A stretch of 64,000 bases of DNA from Blastomonas natatoria (lineage in GTDB: Bacteria; Pseudomonadota; Alphaproteobacteria; Sphingomonadales; Sphingomonadaceae): contig NZ_QJJM01000015.1 in the NCBI RefSeq assembly GCF_003201955.1, positions 1 through 64,000 of the forward strand, in the 5' to 3' direction. How positions within the stretch are numbered: position 1 is the first letter of the stretch; the number at the start of each line of letters is the position of its first letter. Of the stretch, positions 34,254-43,046 are shown in pieces. The translations under genes and the position numbers were made by a program. The notes below the pieces were generated by a model, which was not told the DNA's origin, did not search any database, and saw only the letters and a program-made list of their open reading frames with translations.

Positions 34254-35704
34254 TGTTGCAGGGCACGGGTTCCGATGTCGGGAAATCGGTGCTGGTTGCC
34301 GGGCTGTGCCGCGCCCTTGCCAATCGCGGGCTGAGCGTTCGCCCGTTCAAGCCCCAGAACATGTCGAACAATGCTGCGGTTACCGTCGATGGCGGCGAGA
34401 TCGGCCGCGCCCAGGCTTTGCAGGCTCTAGCATGCCGGGTCGAACCGCACACCGACATGAACCCGGTACTGCTCAAGCCTCAGGCCGACCACACATCGCA
34501 ATTGGTCGTTCACGGCAAGGTCCGCGGCACGCTGGGCGGTGGCAATTTCCGGCACAAGCGTGGCGAACTGCTGCCCGAGGTCATGGAAAGCTGGCACCGG
34601 CTGCAGGCGCAGTGCGATGTCGTCGTGGTTGAAGGCGCCGGCTCGCCGGCGGAGATCAACCTGCGGGCAGGCGACATCGCCAACATGGGCTTTGCCCGTG
34701 CTGCCGGTGTGCCAGTCGTGCTGGTCGGCGATATCGATCGCGGCGGCGTCATTGCTGCGCTCGTTGGCACGAGGGCGGTATTGGACCCGGACGACGCGGC
34801 GATGATCCGGGGTTTTCTCATCAACAAGTTTCGCGGCGATCCGGCGCTCTTTGCCGACGGTTATCGGCAGATCGAGGCGCTTTCGGGCTGGCGAGGCTAT
34901 GGCGTGGTGCCCTGGCTGCGCGCCACTGCCCATTTGCCAAGCGAAGATGCGGTCGTGCTTGAACGAACCGCACGCGAAACCGCCGGTCGCCTGAAAATCG
35001 CCTGCCCGATCATCCCCCGGATCGCCAATTTTGACGATCTCGATCCGATCAAAGCGGAAAGCTCGGTCGAACTGGTCATGGTACCGCCAGGCCAGCCCAT
35101 CCCCGGTGATTGTGCGCTGATCGTCCTGCCCGGATCAAAAGCCACGATCGCTGATATGAAGGCGATGCGCGAACAAGGCTGGGACATTGATATCCTTGCG
35201 CATCATCGGCGCGGTGGAAAGGTCCTGGGCATCTGCGGCGGCTATCAGATGCTCGGCCGCCGCATCGCCGATCCGGAAGGGATCGAGGGACCACCTGAAG
35301 ATATCCCCGGTCTGGGTCTGCTGGATGTCGAAACGGTCCTGACCGGAGATAAGGCGCTGCGCCAGGTTGCAGGCACTGCGCTCGATCAAGCCTTCACCGG
35401 CTTTGAAATGCACATGGGCGTGACCAGCGGTCCCGATTGCCGTCACCCCTTTGCGCTGCTCGGCGAAGGGCGGCCCGACGGCGCAACCAGTGCAGACAGG
35501 CAAGTCACGGGCACTTACGTCCACGGAGCATTTGCCAGCACGGCGCTGCGTTCAGCTCTGCTCGGCATGCTCGGCGCGCAGTCGGACGGGATCGACCATG
35601 ATGCGAAGGTGGATGACGCGCTCAATGCGATCGCGGCTGAGCTTGAACATCATCTCGATGTGGATGGTTTGTTGAAACTCGCAATGGGGAAAGACGATGC
35701 GTAG
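34241..35704 (+). CDS. cobQ: Cobyric acid synthase CobQ (copy 1)
   Basis: A 487-residue glutamine amidotransferase that amidates side chains b, d, e and g. The N-terminal ATPase domain has [20 protein letters not shown] and [14 protein letters not shown], then [12 protein letters not shown] and [14 protein letters not shown]. The glutaminase domain has the nucleophile in [13 protein letters not shown] and a His in [10 protein letters not shown]. It starts inside cobD and overlaps cobP by 8 bases. It is similar to, but clearly diverged from, the copy at 60715-62166 (compare [19 protein letters not shown] with [19 protein letters not shown]). Confidence 0.94.
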   Translation: MGALMLQGTGSDVGKSVLVAGLCRALANRGLSVRPFKPQNMSNNAAVTVDGGEIGRAQALQALACRVEPHTDMNPVLLKPQADHTSQLVVHGKVRGTLGGGNFRHKRGELLPEVMESWHRLQAQCDVVVVEGAGSPAEINLRAGDIANMGFARAAGVPVVLVGDIDRGGVIAALVGTRAVLDPDDAAMIRGFLINKFRGDPALFADGYRQIEALSGWRGYGVVPWLRATAHLPSEDAVVLERTARETAGRLKIACPIIPRIANFDDLDPIKAESSVELVMVPPGQPIPGDCALIVLPGSKATIADMKAMREQGWDIDILAHHRRGGKVLGICGGYQMLGRRIADPEGIEGPPEDIPGLGLLDVETVLTGDKALRQVAGTALDQAFTGFEMHMGVTSGPDCRHPFALLGEGRPDGATSADRQVTGTYVHGAFASTALRSALLGMLGAQSDGIDHDAKVDDALNAIAAELEHHLDVDGLLKLAMGKDDA

Positions 35705-36203
35705 CCTGTTCGTGATTGGCGGAGCGCGCTCGGGCAAGAGCCGCTATGCACAGGCCAGAGCCGAGGCGACCGGCCTGTCGCCAGTCTTCATCGCTACGGC
35801 TCAAGCTTTCGACGAGGAAATGCGCAACCGTATCGTTCGGCACCAGGCGGATCGCGGCGTGGAATGGGAAACGGTCGAGGCCCCCCTTAAACTTGCGGAA
35901 GCGATCGAGTTGCATGCCTCACCCGACCGGGTCTTGCTGGTGGACTGCCTCACGCTATGGGTGACCAATCTCCTGATCGGCGATCACGATATCCCGGCGG
36001 CAGTCCGCACACTCATTGAGACCATCACGGTTGCGCAAGGGACCCTCATACTCGTCAGCAATGAGGTCGGATTGGGCATCGTCCCGGAAAACCAGTTGGC
36101 GCGCCGGTTTCGGGATGAGGCCGGGTTTCTTCATCAACGTGTCGCGGCTTGCGCGAACGAGGTGCAGTTGCTGTGCGCTGGCTTGAATTTGCAGTTCAAA
36201 TGA
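35697..36203 (+). CDS. cobP: Bifunctional adenosylcobinamide kinase/guanylyltransferase CobP
   Basis: A 168-residue P-loop enzyme (CobU in Salmonella naming) that phosphorylates and then guanylylates adenosylcobinamide. Marks: [20 protein letters not shown] (P-loop), [16 protein letters not shown] with [22 protein letters not shown] and [14 protein letters not shown]. It is the last gene of the cob operon, and the only cobP in the window although most other late genes are duplicated. No clear intrinsic terminator follows it. Confidence 0.94.
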   Translation: MRSLFVIGGARSGKSRYAQARAEATGLSPVFIATAQAFDEEMRNRIVRHQADRGVEWETVEAPLKLAEAIELHASPDRVLLVDCLTLWVTNLLIGDHDIPAAVRTLIETITVAQGTLILVSNEVGLGIVPENQLARRFRDEAGFLHQRVAACANEVQLLCAGLNLQFK

Positions 36204-36237
36204 AAATGTCCCATTGTATTAATGGCATATTTGGAAT

Positions 36238-36459
36238 TCAAATTGCGCGAGAGCCGGCCAGAAAGACCGCCAGAAGCTGGATCATGGCGCTGCCCATGGC
36301 GATGGTTGGCTGCCCGGTTTGGAAGGCGTTCATAACGTTGATGCGGCTTGTCGGGACATCTTTTTCCGCGACGAGAGTGCCTATCTGGTGGCGGAAAACT
36401 CTAGACCCAAGCGGTTCAAAGTTGGGTAGCAGTGCAACTTGGCGTCGGACTCTGCTCAA
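36238..36459 (-). pseudogene. Possible gene fragment between the cob operon and the recombinase
   Basis: The 36204-36562 gap has no intact gene. On the minus strand a 73-residue frame reads RHQIGTLVAEKDVPTSRI and then a hydrophobic tail (AMIQLLAVFLAG). It looks more like protein than the surrounding frames. It faintly recalls the last membrane segments of a drug:proton antiporter, but the resemblance is too weak to name. It may be the remnant of a gene cut when the neighbouring modules were joined. Confidence 0.25.
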
Positions 36460-36562
36460 AATCGGTTACATTTCAGACCACCGTCACGGTGTATGTGCGC
36501 GCGGTAAGTGTCGCGGTGGCTCCCTTGGTCCTTGGGGCACCGCGTTTCAGCCTGAACCTAGG

Positions 36563-37573
36563 CTAGAGAAAGCTCTTGCCAGCGTGGTTCTCAAACAAAG
36601 CCGCATCTCGGACATAGCCAAGCAGCACCTCCACCTTTTTCTGTCGCGAGACCTCCTGCATTTTTGGCAGTGAAGCACCAGCCTTCGCAGCTTCGGTCAG
36701 GAATCCCGATCGAAGCGAGTGCGCCCCGACCGCAGCCGGATCGAGACCGACCTTCTCGGCGTAGCGCTGGATCAGGCGAGCAACCGAGCGATCTGACATG
36801 GGCTCCTTCGTCATCAAGCCCTGAGCATCGGTTCGATAGAAAAGGGGCCCCGCCTCCCCTCCCCTGACGCTCAGCCATTCGTTGAGGCGGGGACCGGGCT
36901 TGAGCACCTTGCCCGACGGAACTGCGATGACCTGCCCCTCCCCCTCCTGGTCGGTCTTCGAGTGCCGGATCGTCAGCTTGAGCCCTTCGCGCACGAGCTC
37001 GAGATCGGCGAGCTGCAGAGCGACCAGCTCCGAGCGCCGAAGTGCTGCTGCAAGGCCCAGCGCCATGACCGCACGGTCACGGATTGCCCTCGGGCTCGAT
37101 CCTTCTGCAGCCGCAATCATCCGCGCCAGATCGGCCGCCAGAATGGCGCTCTTCTTGCGTGTCGGCCGTGCGCGCTGCTCGCGCCGAATGCCGGCGAGCG
37201 TATCGGCGATGACATCGCGGGGATCACGGTGCTGCGGCGCCACGTGCCCCGCCTGCCTGTGGTGCCAGGCAATGGCAGCAAGGTGCCGCCCGATCGTACT
37301 GTCCGCCCTCCCCGCTTGAGCCAGTGACGCCAGCCAGGTTGCAACCACCTCGGGCATCGCGGGCATGGGCTCAAGGTCGCGCGTCCAGCACCATTCTTCG
37401 AACTGCCGCCAGTCGCTGTCATAGGCGCGGACGGTGTTCGCGGCCTTGGATCGCGCCCTGTAGGAACGGGCGGCCTCGATTTCGGCGGCGAGCTGCGGAG
37501 GGATTGCCTGTCCGAGCGAGACGAGGCCCTCATCGATCGGCACCTCAACGATCAGCCCGGTGCCGTCAGCCAA
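36563..37573 (-). CDS. Tyrosine recombinase/integrase
   Basis: A 336-residue site-specific recombinase. The N-terminal SAM-like core-binding domain spans about 40-125 (NTVRAYDSDWRQFEEWCW). The catalytic domain has the Arg in AALRRSELVALQLADL (about R179/R180), Lys at about 206, the HxxR box AHSLRSGFLTEA (H285, R288) and the Tyr nucleophile in LLGYVRDA (Y320). All key residues are present, so it should be active. It sits next to the end of the cob operon and upstream of an inverted repeat at 37683-37708. It may resolve plasmid multimers or mark the border of an integrated module. Confidence 0.88.
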   Translation of the reverse strand: MADGTGLIVEVPIDEGLVSLGQAIPPQLAAEIEAARSYRARSKAANTVRAYDSDWRQFEEWCWTRDLEPMPAMPEVVATWLASLAQAGRADSTIGRHLAAIAWHHRQAGHVAPQHRDPRDVIADTLAGIRREQRARPTRKKSAILAADLARMIAAAEGSSPRAIRDRAVMALGLAAALRRSELVALQLADLELVREGLKLTIRHSKTDQEGEGQVIAVPSGKVLKPGPRLNEWLSVRGGEAGPLFYRTDAQGLMTKEPMSDRSVARLIQRYAEKVGLDPAAVGAHSLRSGFLTEAAKAGASLPKMQEVSRQKKVEVLLGYVRDAALFENHAGKSFL

Positions 37574-37682
37574 AGCGCCTCTCCTTCATGCTCGATCGCG
37601 CCGCTGGTTTCTTCGGCGTTCTGCCCTTGGGAGAGCGGCGGCGTCGCAGCGGATTTGAGGCACTCTATATAGATTGTCGTGT

Positions 37683-37708
37683 TGTCCGTGAAGGGCTCTT
37701 ATCGGACA
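37683..37708. repeat. Inverted repeat near the recombinase, candidate recombination or operator site
   Basis: TGTCCG (37683-37688) and CGGACA (37703-37708) are separated by 14 bases in the 193-base gap between the recombinase and the divergent HTH gene. Short arms with a spacer of this kind suit a tyrosine-recombinase core or a regulator operator. The rest of the gap holds AT-rich hexamers (TATACT at 37732 and 37752) that could be promoter elements. Confidence 0.35.
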
Positions 37709-37766
37709 GCAAAGGCACCGTACAAGCTGGGTATACTTTTTAGGCCATTTATATACTATCTGGCCG

Positions 37767-38726
37767 ATGGCATCCGCCCCAGCACCCTGGCAACTGACGC
37801 TTGCCCGCATCGAAGGCGCCCTCCCCTTCATCTCACCCGAGCTGTCCGAATGCCTTGCGCTGGCCTCACTCCGGCGCCTCTGGCGCATGCATGTGCGCGA
37901 TTATCCGTTTGATAATCTTGGAATTGAACACAATCCGGGGCTTGAGGCCGACGAGCTTGTGCGCTCGTGGTATTCCGAAGAACGCCGTCAGTTCTTGTCG
38001 TGGATCAGCCGGCGAGGTCACCCTACCCTCGCCCATGCCGCCAAGCTGGTCATGGACGCCAAATGTCACTCCGAAGGGTTCAGCGAGGCCTACTTGCCCG
38101 CCGATCGCGCGCTCGAACGGCTCGATGCGCTGCTGCCGACCCGTGATCCGATGGGGACTCTGCTTGAATGGTTGGCGGAGCTGCGAACTGAAGAAATCGA
38201 CTTTCTTGAAGGCGGCAGCGAAACGGTCCAGGCTGGCGGTATCGTCATTACGCGCGCATCACCGCGCGGCGCGGCCTGGGCCGCTTCTTTGTCGGCAGCG
38301 ATACGCCCTCACCTGTTCGGTCTGGGTTCCGCGCCGATTGTGCTCGCAGGCACAATGCCGCGGCGACTCTTCAAGGAACATCGGGAAGAGCCCTTCCCTG
38401 CGGCGCTGCGAGGTGCGCTTGATGGAGCCAGCGCGAGTGCGGCCGAAGATATTGAAAGGATGCGGGCAGGCCTTGACCGGGGGCAAGGAGCGTTGTCGCA
38501 CCTTAAAGCGTCCTCCACTGCCCCGCAGGCTTGGAAAATACTGATCGGTCTTGGGCCATTAAACAGAGCTGAACTCGCCAGAGCGCTTCAAGTTACAAAA
38601 CGGACGGCGTCTCAAGCGGCAAGCGCTCTTGTGATGTCCAAACTCGTTTCATTGAGACAGCTCGATGGCGCATTGCGGCCTCAGCAGAACATAATCAATG
38701 CCCGATTTGATCAACCTGAAGCTTGA
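37767..38726 (+). CDS. HTH-domain plasmid protein of unknown function
   Basis: A 319-residue soluble protein upstream of parA. The C-terminal 55 residues form a likely helix-turn-helix (RAELARALQVTKRTASQAAS, then LVSLRQLDGAL). The arrangement of a long helical N-terminal part with a small C-terminal HTH recalls the DUF1612/HTH proteins common on rhizobial and sphingomonad plasmids, but I cannot confirm the family. It ends 71 bases before parA, with the parA inverted repeat between them. It may take part in copy-number or partition control. Confidence 0.55.
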   Translation: MASAPAPWQLTLARIEGALPFISPELSECLALASLRRLWRMHVRDYPFDNLGIEHNPGLEADELVRSWYSEERRQFLSWISRRGHPTLAHAAKLVMDAKCHSEGFSEAYLPADRALERLDALLPTRDPMGTLLEWLAELRTEEIDFLEGGSETVQAGGIVITRASPRGAAWAASLSAAIRPHLFGLGSAPIVLAGTMPRRLFKEHREEPFPAALRGALDGASASAAEDIERMRAGLDRGQGALSHLKASSTAPQAWKILIGLGPLNRAELARALQVTKRTASQAASALVMSKLVSLRQLDGALRPQQNIINARFDQPEA

Positions 38727-38745
38727 GTGTGGCTAGCTTGCCGCA

Positions 38746-38785
38746 TTGAAGGTTTTCGGATATCTGGGTGTCGCAAAACCTTCAA
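38746..38785. promoter_or_regulatory. Inverted repeat upstream of parA (probable operator/partition site)
   Basis: TTGAAGGTTTT (38746-38756) and its exact reverse complement AAAACCTTCAA (38775-38785) are separated by 18 bases and end 11 bases before the parA ATG at 38797. The right arm overlaps the AAGGATC ribosome-binding site. An operator here would allow ParA/ParB autorepression; a centromere role is also possible. Confidence 0.6.
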
Positions 38786-38796
38786 GGATCTTTTGA

Positions 38797-39999
38797 ATGG
38801 CATATTCAGATTCAATAGCGGGTCAGATCGGTGATCTTGCTGAAGCAGGAGAGCGCATGATCGAGCGACTCCGCCGCAAGGCTTTTCTGCCTGACAGTCG
38901 CAAAGGCCTCAACATCAGGTTTGGCATCGCTGATACAGCGCAATTGCTTGGCTGTTCTACCAACAGGATTCGGATGGCGGAGGAAGACGGCCGCCTCCCC
39001 GCCCCGCCATCTGGCGAAAATGGAAGGCGCTTGGGATACACGATCGAGGAGGTTTTGCACATGCGCAAAGTGCTTGATGCAAGCCCGGCGCGCGCCCCCA
39101 AAGACACCCCGGCCATCATCGCAGTTCAAAACTTCAAAGGGGGCGTGGGAAAATCGACCGTAACGACCCACCTAGCCCATTACTTTGCCGTTCAGGGCTA
39201 CCGCGTTCTTGTAGTCGACTGCGATAGTCAGGCAACCACGACCACCCTGTTCGGGTTCAATCCGCACTTCAACATTACGCGCGAAGAAACGCTTTATCCT
39301 TATCTGTCGATTGACCCGACGCAGGCGGACCTTCTTTACGCAGTCAAGAACACCCCGTGGCCCAACGTCGATCTGATCCCGTCGAATCTGGAACTCTTCG
39401 ACGTCGAGTATGAGCTTGCTGCTTCTGGGGCTGATGGCCAAAATGTGCTCGCGGCACGCTTCCGTAAGCTCAAACAGGGACTTATCGACCTTGGGCGGAA
39501 TTACGATGTGGTCATTCTCGATCCTCCCCCAGCCCTTGGGACAATTTCGCTCGCGGTCATGCAAGCCGCGAATTCACTGCTCGTGCCCTTGGCTGCAACA
39601 ACGCCGGATTTCTGCTCGACGGTCCAATTCCTATCCATGATGGATCAGGTAATCGAACAACTCATCGAAGCAGGCGTCATAGTTGAGTACAATTTTGTTC
39701 GCTTGCTGTGCTCGAAGTTCGATAGCGGTGATCCGAGCCACGAAATGGTGCGCGCGATCATGGAGCAGAGCTTCGGCCCCGCCCTCCTGCCGGTACCGAT
39801 CCTCGAAAGCGCCGAAATTAGCCACGCCGCGCTACGCATGATGACTGTTTATGAGCTTGAAAAACCCATCGGCACATCAAGAACGCACAAACGCTGCAGA
39901 TCGAATCTCGATGAGGCACTTGGCCAAGTCGAGCAACTCGTACGGCAAGGCTGGGGACGAACTCAGGCCATTGATGAGGCACTGCTGGTCAATGGATAA
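38797..39999 (+). CDS. parA: Plasmid partition ATPase ParA
   Basis: A 400-residue type Ia ParA. The N-terminal ~100 residues carry a MerR-like HTH (FGIADTAQLLGCSTNRIRMA, about 42-61), as in ParA proteins that autoregulate. The ATPase domain has the deviant Walker A KGGVGKST (114-121), DCDSQATTTTLFGF (Walker A') and VVILDPPPALGTISLAVM (Walker B). It moves plasmid copies apart with ParB. parB follows after 80 bases and repA after that, the usual order for this replicon type. It appears intact. Confidence 0.93.
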   Translation: MAYSDSIAGQIGDLAEAGERMIERLRRKAFLPDSRKGLNIRFGIADTAQLLGCSTNRIRMAEEDGRLPAPPSGENGRRLGYTIEEVLHMRKVLDASPARAPKDTPAIIAVQNFKGGVGKSTVTTHLAHYFAVQGYRVLVVDCDSQATTTTLFGFNPHFNITREETLYPYLSIDPTQADLLYAVKNTPWPNVDLIPSNLELFDVEYELAASGADGQNVLAARFRKLKQGLIDLGRNYDVVILDPPPALGTISLAVMQAANSLLVPLAATTPDFCSTVQFLSMMDQVIEQLIEAGVIVEYNFVRLLCSKFDSGDPSHEMVRAIMEQSFGPALLPVPILESAEISHAALRMMTVYELEKPIGTSRTHKRCRSNLDEALGQVEQLVRQGWGRTQAIDEALLVNG

Positions 40000-40079
40000 C
40001 CGAGCAGCCCCTGCCCCTCCGACTACAATCCTTCAGAAACGCGCGGCCGCTTTCTGGGCGGGAATTTGAGAGACCACCG

Positions 40080-41135
40080 ATGGCAAAGAAACAGAAGGAT
40101 TACCTGACATCGTTGCTTGCAGACGACGGTAGCGACGGATCTGCAACCCCGCTTGACGGCGAGGAAGATGTGGCGTCGTTCGCGCGCCAAGAACGATCGC
40201 GGCGAAATTCACTTCTCGGTCGGGAAAGTGCTCTCGCCCGCGTTGCCAGCGGCGAAGTCCGGCAAGTTACGCAAATTGCGCTGGATCCCGCACGCGTCCG
40301 ACCCTGGGTCGGAAACGCTCGTTCATATGGTCATTTGAGTGAGGAGAACTGCCGCGACCTGATCGATGCGATCATTGCGGAAGGCGGTCAGAAGGTTCCT
40401 GCGATTGTTCGGCGGATCGATGGCGACCCGACATTCGAGTATGAAGTCATCGCAGGCACACGGCGCCACTGGTCAATTTCATGGCTGCGGCAGAACTCCT
40501 ACCCAGATATGAAATTTCTCGCGCAGGTGGCCGACCTCGATGACGAAGCCGCCTTCCGCCTCGCGGACATCGAGAACCGGGCCCGCAAGGACGTCTCCGA
40601 TCTTGAGCGAGCGCGCAATTATGCGGCAGCGCTGAAGACACATTACGGCAACCACCAGTCGCGCATGGCGCAACGGCTCAAACTTTCTCAGAGTTGGCTT
40701 TCCAAAATGATCAAGGTTGCTGCGATCCCCGACGCCGTGATCGCAGCATTCGCATCCCCTGCCGACGTTCAGCTAAAGCCCGCTTATCCGTTGGCTCAAG
40801 CCTTGAGTGACCCAAAGCGGGCGCCACATATTCATAAAGCTGCAAAAGGGCTTGCAGACAAGCAAGTGCGCCTTCGAAGTGCGGGCAAGGCGACGCTTTC
40901 CGCCCAAGAGGTCATCAGAATCCTGCTGACGTCCGATGAAGCGCCGACCGAACCCAGAGAGATTGTCATTCCAGGAGCGCATGACCGGCCAGCAGTAAGC
41001 CTTCAGCGCGTCAATCGACAAGGCGTTACCTTGCGGCTTCACGCTGGGCACGGCCTTTCAGACGATGACCTTCTGGCCAAAGTCCGAATTCTGCTCGAAA
41101 CACTCACGGCTGAGGGCGGGGGCCTGCAAAGGTGA
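40080..41135 (+). CDS. parB: Plasmid partition DNA-binding protein ParB
   Basis: A 351-residue ParB/RepB. The ParB N-terminal domain has RVRPWVGNARSYGHLSEENC and VPAIVRRIDGDPTFEYEVIAGTRR, the latter containing the GxRR CTP-binding motif. Then come ADIENRARKDVSDLERARNY and an HTH (QSRMAQRLKLSQSWLSKMIK). It should bind a centromere; the palindrome at 41177-41198 and its partial copy inside repA are candidates. It lies between parA and repA on the same strand. Confidence 0.92.
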   Translation: MAKKQKDYLTSLLADDGSDGSATPLDGEEDVASFARQERSRRNSLLGRESALARVASGEVRQVTQIALDPARVRPWVGNARSYGHLSEENCRDLIDAIIAEGGQKVPAIVRRIDGDPTFEYEVIAGTRRHWSISWLRQNSYPDMKFLAQVADLDDEAAFRLADIENRARKDVSDLERARNYAAALKTHYGNHQSRMAQRLKLSQSWLSKMIKVAAIPDAVIAAFASPADVQLKPAYPLAQALSDPKRAPHIHKAAKGLADKQVRLRSAGKATLSAQEVIRILLTSDEAPTEPREIVIPGAHDRPAVSLQRVNRQGVTLRLHAGHGLSDDDLLAKVRILLETLTAEGGGLQR

Positions 41136-41176
41136 GCACCGCCCTCCCCCATCTGGTCAGGACCGCCCCCCATCAG

Positions 41177-41198
41177 GATTATTCCCCGGGGAATAATC
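41177..41198. promoter_or_regulatory. Perfect 22-bp palindrome before repA
   Basis: A perfect palindrome centred on TTCCCCGGGGAA (41182-41193), extended on both sides by GATTA/TAATC. It lies 42 bases after parB and 26 bases before the repA ATG. It may be a RepA operator or a ParB centromere. The 12-bp core recurs at 42123-42134. Confidence 0.65.
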
Positions 41199-41223
41199 AT
41201 CGCGGACAACAGGCGTCACTCAA

Positions 41224-42453
41224 ATGACGCGCGCCAGCAAGAAGAGCGTCTCGGAACAGTTCGATCTGTTCCTGCCCTATCTGGCCGACCTCCCACTGCG
41301 CGATCAACGCGAGATGATGGAAAGGCCCTTTTTCTCGCTTGCGAAGCGCAAACGGGTCAAGCCGATCGAATATACCGCGCCAGACGGCAAGCTATGGGTA
41401 CATGTCAGCTCCAACCCCGACTACGGCATGGCTACGATCTGGGACGCCGACATTCTCATCTATTGTGCTAGCCAGCTTGCTGACATGGCCCGGCGAGGGG
41501 TCAATGACGTCCCACGCAAGCTCCACATCATGCCTTACGACTTGTTGCGTGCGATCGGTCGACCGACCACGGGCCGCGCCTATGAGCTTTTAGGCCAAGC
41601 TCTGGATCGCCTGGTCTCAACAACTATCAAGACCAACATCCGCGCTGAGAACCGCAGGGAAGCCACGTTCAGCTGGCTGGATGGCTGGACTCAGCTCGTC
41701 GACGAAAAGACAGAGCGCAGCCGCGGAATGACGCTCGAGCTATCGAACTGGTTCTGGGAAGGCGTGATGATGAAAGGCGGAGTGCTTAGCATTGACCGCG
41801 CCTACTTCGATATTACCGGGGGTCGTGAACGTTGGTTATACAGAGTGGCTCGCAAGCATGCTGGCGGCGCTGGTCAAACCGGCTTTGCAATCTCCATGCC
41901 TGTCCTATTTGAAAAATCCGGCGCAGAAGGCGAGTATCGGCGCTTCAAATTCGAAGTTATCAAACTGGCGGAGAAAAATGATCTGCCAGGCTATCGACTC
42001 CTGATCGAGCAAGGGAAGGGCAGCGAGCCGCTTCTCCGAATGATCCGCTTGGACGATCAGGCTGCCGCAAAGACGAATAGCCAACCTTCGGAAGACATGC
42101 CTGCACCGCATTCTCCCGTTTATTCCCCGGGGAAAGATCATAGTGTAACAAAGCGCAAACCGCCGGCATCCGAGGCGACAGAAGCCGTAGAGGTTCAATT
42201 CTTTGACGCTCGGTCGCTTGTCCGCTCCGCAGTTGCGGGACTCTCCGACAAGGCTACGCGAGGTATTATTGCAGATGAAACGATGGCTTATCTGCGGGAA
42301 AAATGCCCAGGCTGGGACCTCTATGCTCTTCATGCCGAATTCGAAAGCTGGGTGAATGCCGATCCGGCAAGGACACCTGCAAACTGGCAGAAGGCCTTCA
42401 TCGGATGGGTGAAGCGCCACCATGAAAAGCACAAACACGAGTTACGCAGGTAA
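41224..42453 (+). CDS. repA: Replication initiator protein RepA
   Basis: A 409-residue initiator of the RPA/RepA family found on alphaproteobacterial plasmids. Residues about 1-280 hold the conserved core (QREMMERPFFSLAKRKRVKP, WVHVSSNPDYGMATIWDADI, MPYDLLRAIGRPTTGRAYEL, and RERWLYRVARKHAGG), probably two winged-helix domains. The C-terminal ~100 residues form a separate helical segment (MAYLREKCPGWDLYALHAEF). Five iterons that it presumably binds lie 214-325 bases downstream. The 22-bp palindrome just upstream suggests autoregulation. It appears intact. Confidence 0.93.
   Translation: MTRASKKSVSEQFDLFLPYLADLPLRDQREMMERPFFSLAKRKRVKPIEYTAPDGKLWVHVSSNPDYGMATIWDADILIYCASQLADMARRGVNDVPRKLHIMPYDLLRAIGRPTTGRAYELLGQALDRLVSTTIKTNIRAENRREATFSWLDGWTQLVDEKTERSRGMTLELSNWFWEGVMMKGGVLSIDRAYFDITGGRERWLYRVARKHAGGAGQTGFAISMPVLFEKSGAEGEYRRFKFEVIKLAEKNDLPGYRLLIEQGKGSEPLLRMIRLDDQAAAKTNSQPSEDMPAPHSPVYSPGKDHSVTKRKPPASEATEAVEVQFFDARSLVRSAVAGLSDKATRGIIADETMAYLREKCPGWDLYALHAEFESWVNADPARTPANWQKAFIGWVKRHHEKHKHELRR
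42123..42134. repeat. Second copy of the TTCCCCGGGGAA core, inside repA
   Basis: The 12-bp core of the palindrome at 41177-41198 is repeated within the repA linker, with TTA on the left conserved but the right flank changed (AAGAT instead of TAATC). Two sites 941 bases apart would suit a protein that bridges or spreads, such as ParB, but chance recurrence in GC-rich DNA is possible. Confidence 0.4.
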
Positions 42454-42666
42454 CCAACGCGATTTGAATAAAAATCTGCGCCAAGCGCCGCTGACATAAG
42501 CCGTCCACTAGGGGTTCCCATCGATGGTGCGTTCCAAATGTGTCGTGTCGAATCGGCATCAGCCGCGAAAGCCACACCCAGCAAGCGTCCTTTGAAGCTC
42601 TTACCAGCATGTCACCGCGATAATGATTCAATTTCTCTGGGCATCTGGCCTCCAGATCCTGTTTCT

Positions 42667-42778
42667 CGACACATTGAGAACGGTTTCGAACGGTCACCGA
42701 CACATCGGGAACGCAAAAGCGAACTTTCGGGAACACGCCTTCGAACTTTCAGGAACACAATGCCGACACATCGGGAAC
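42667..42778 (+). repeat. Five iterons downstream of repA (candidate oriV)
   Basis: Five 15-mers of consensus CGAmmywTyrgGAAC occur in the same orientation. They start at 42667 (CGACACATTGAGAAC), 42698 (CGACACATCGGGAAC), 42720 (CGAACTTTCGGGAAC), 42742 (CGAACTTTCAGGAAC) and 42764 (CGACACATCGGGAAC). The last four are spaced exactly 22 bases, two helical turns, so RepA would bind one DNA face; the first is 31 bases from the second. Two subtypes (CACATCGG and ACTTTCGG) alternate. Confidence 0.75.
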
Positions 42779-43020
42779 CGCGCAGTGGAAAATCATCAGA
42801 GAATACAGCGAGTCGCAGCATCACATCGGCCTCTTAACTAGTCTAACTTAACTGTAACCCATCTAACCCGTTGGAAGTTATAGTTTTTCCAGAATATATT
42901 GATGGCGAAATGCAAGAGCGAACCTTACGTGGGCCCACATTCCTTTTCGGACGACGCATTGCCATAGCGGGGAACAGTCTTCGATCGGCACCCCAGCTTT
43001 CATAAGCAAAATCGAGTCCC

Positions 43021-43046
43021 TGAATCACAGAGGCTTCTGTGATTCA
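43021..43046. repeat. Perfect hairpin after the origin region
   Basis: TGAATCACAGA (43021-43031) pairs perfectly with TCTGTGATTCA (43036-43046) across a four-base loop. No T-run follows directly on either strand, so it is not a classical intrinsic terminator. It lies 47 bases before the WGR gene and could insulate the origin, bind a protein or serve as a single-strand origin. Confidence 0.45.

Noticed and set aside
36149-36673. 174-codon plus-strand frame after cobP
   Set aside because: It crosses the cobP end and the recombinase end, has no ribosome-binding site, and its composition is unlike protein.
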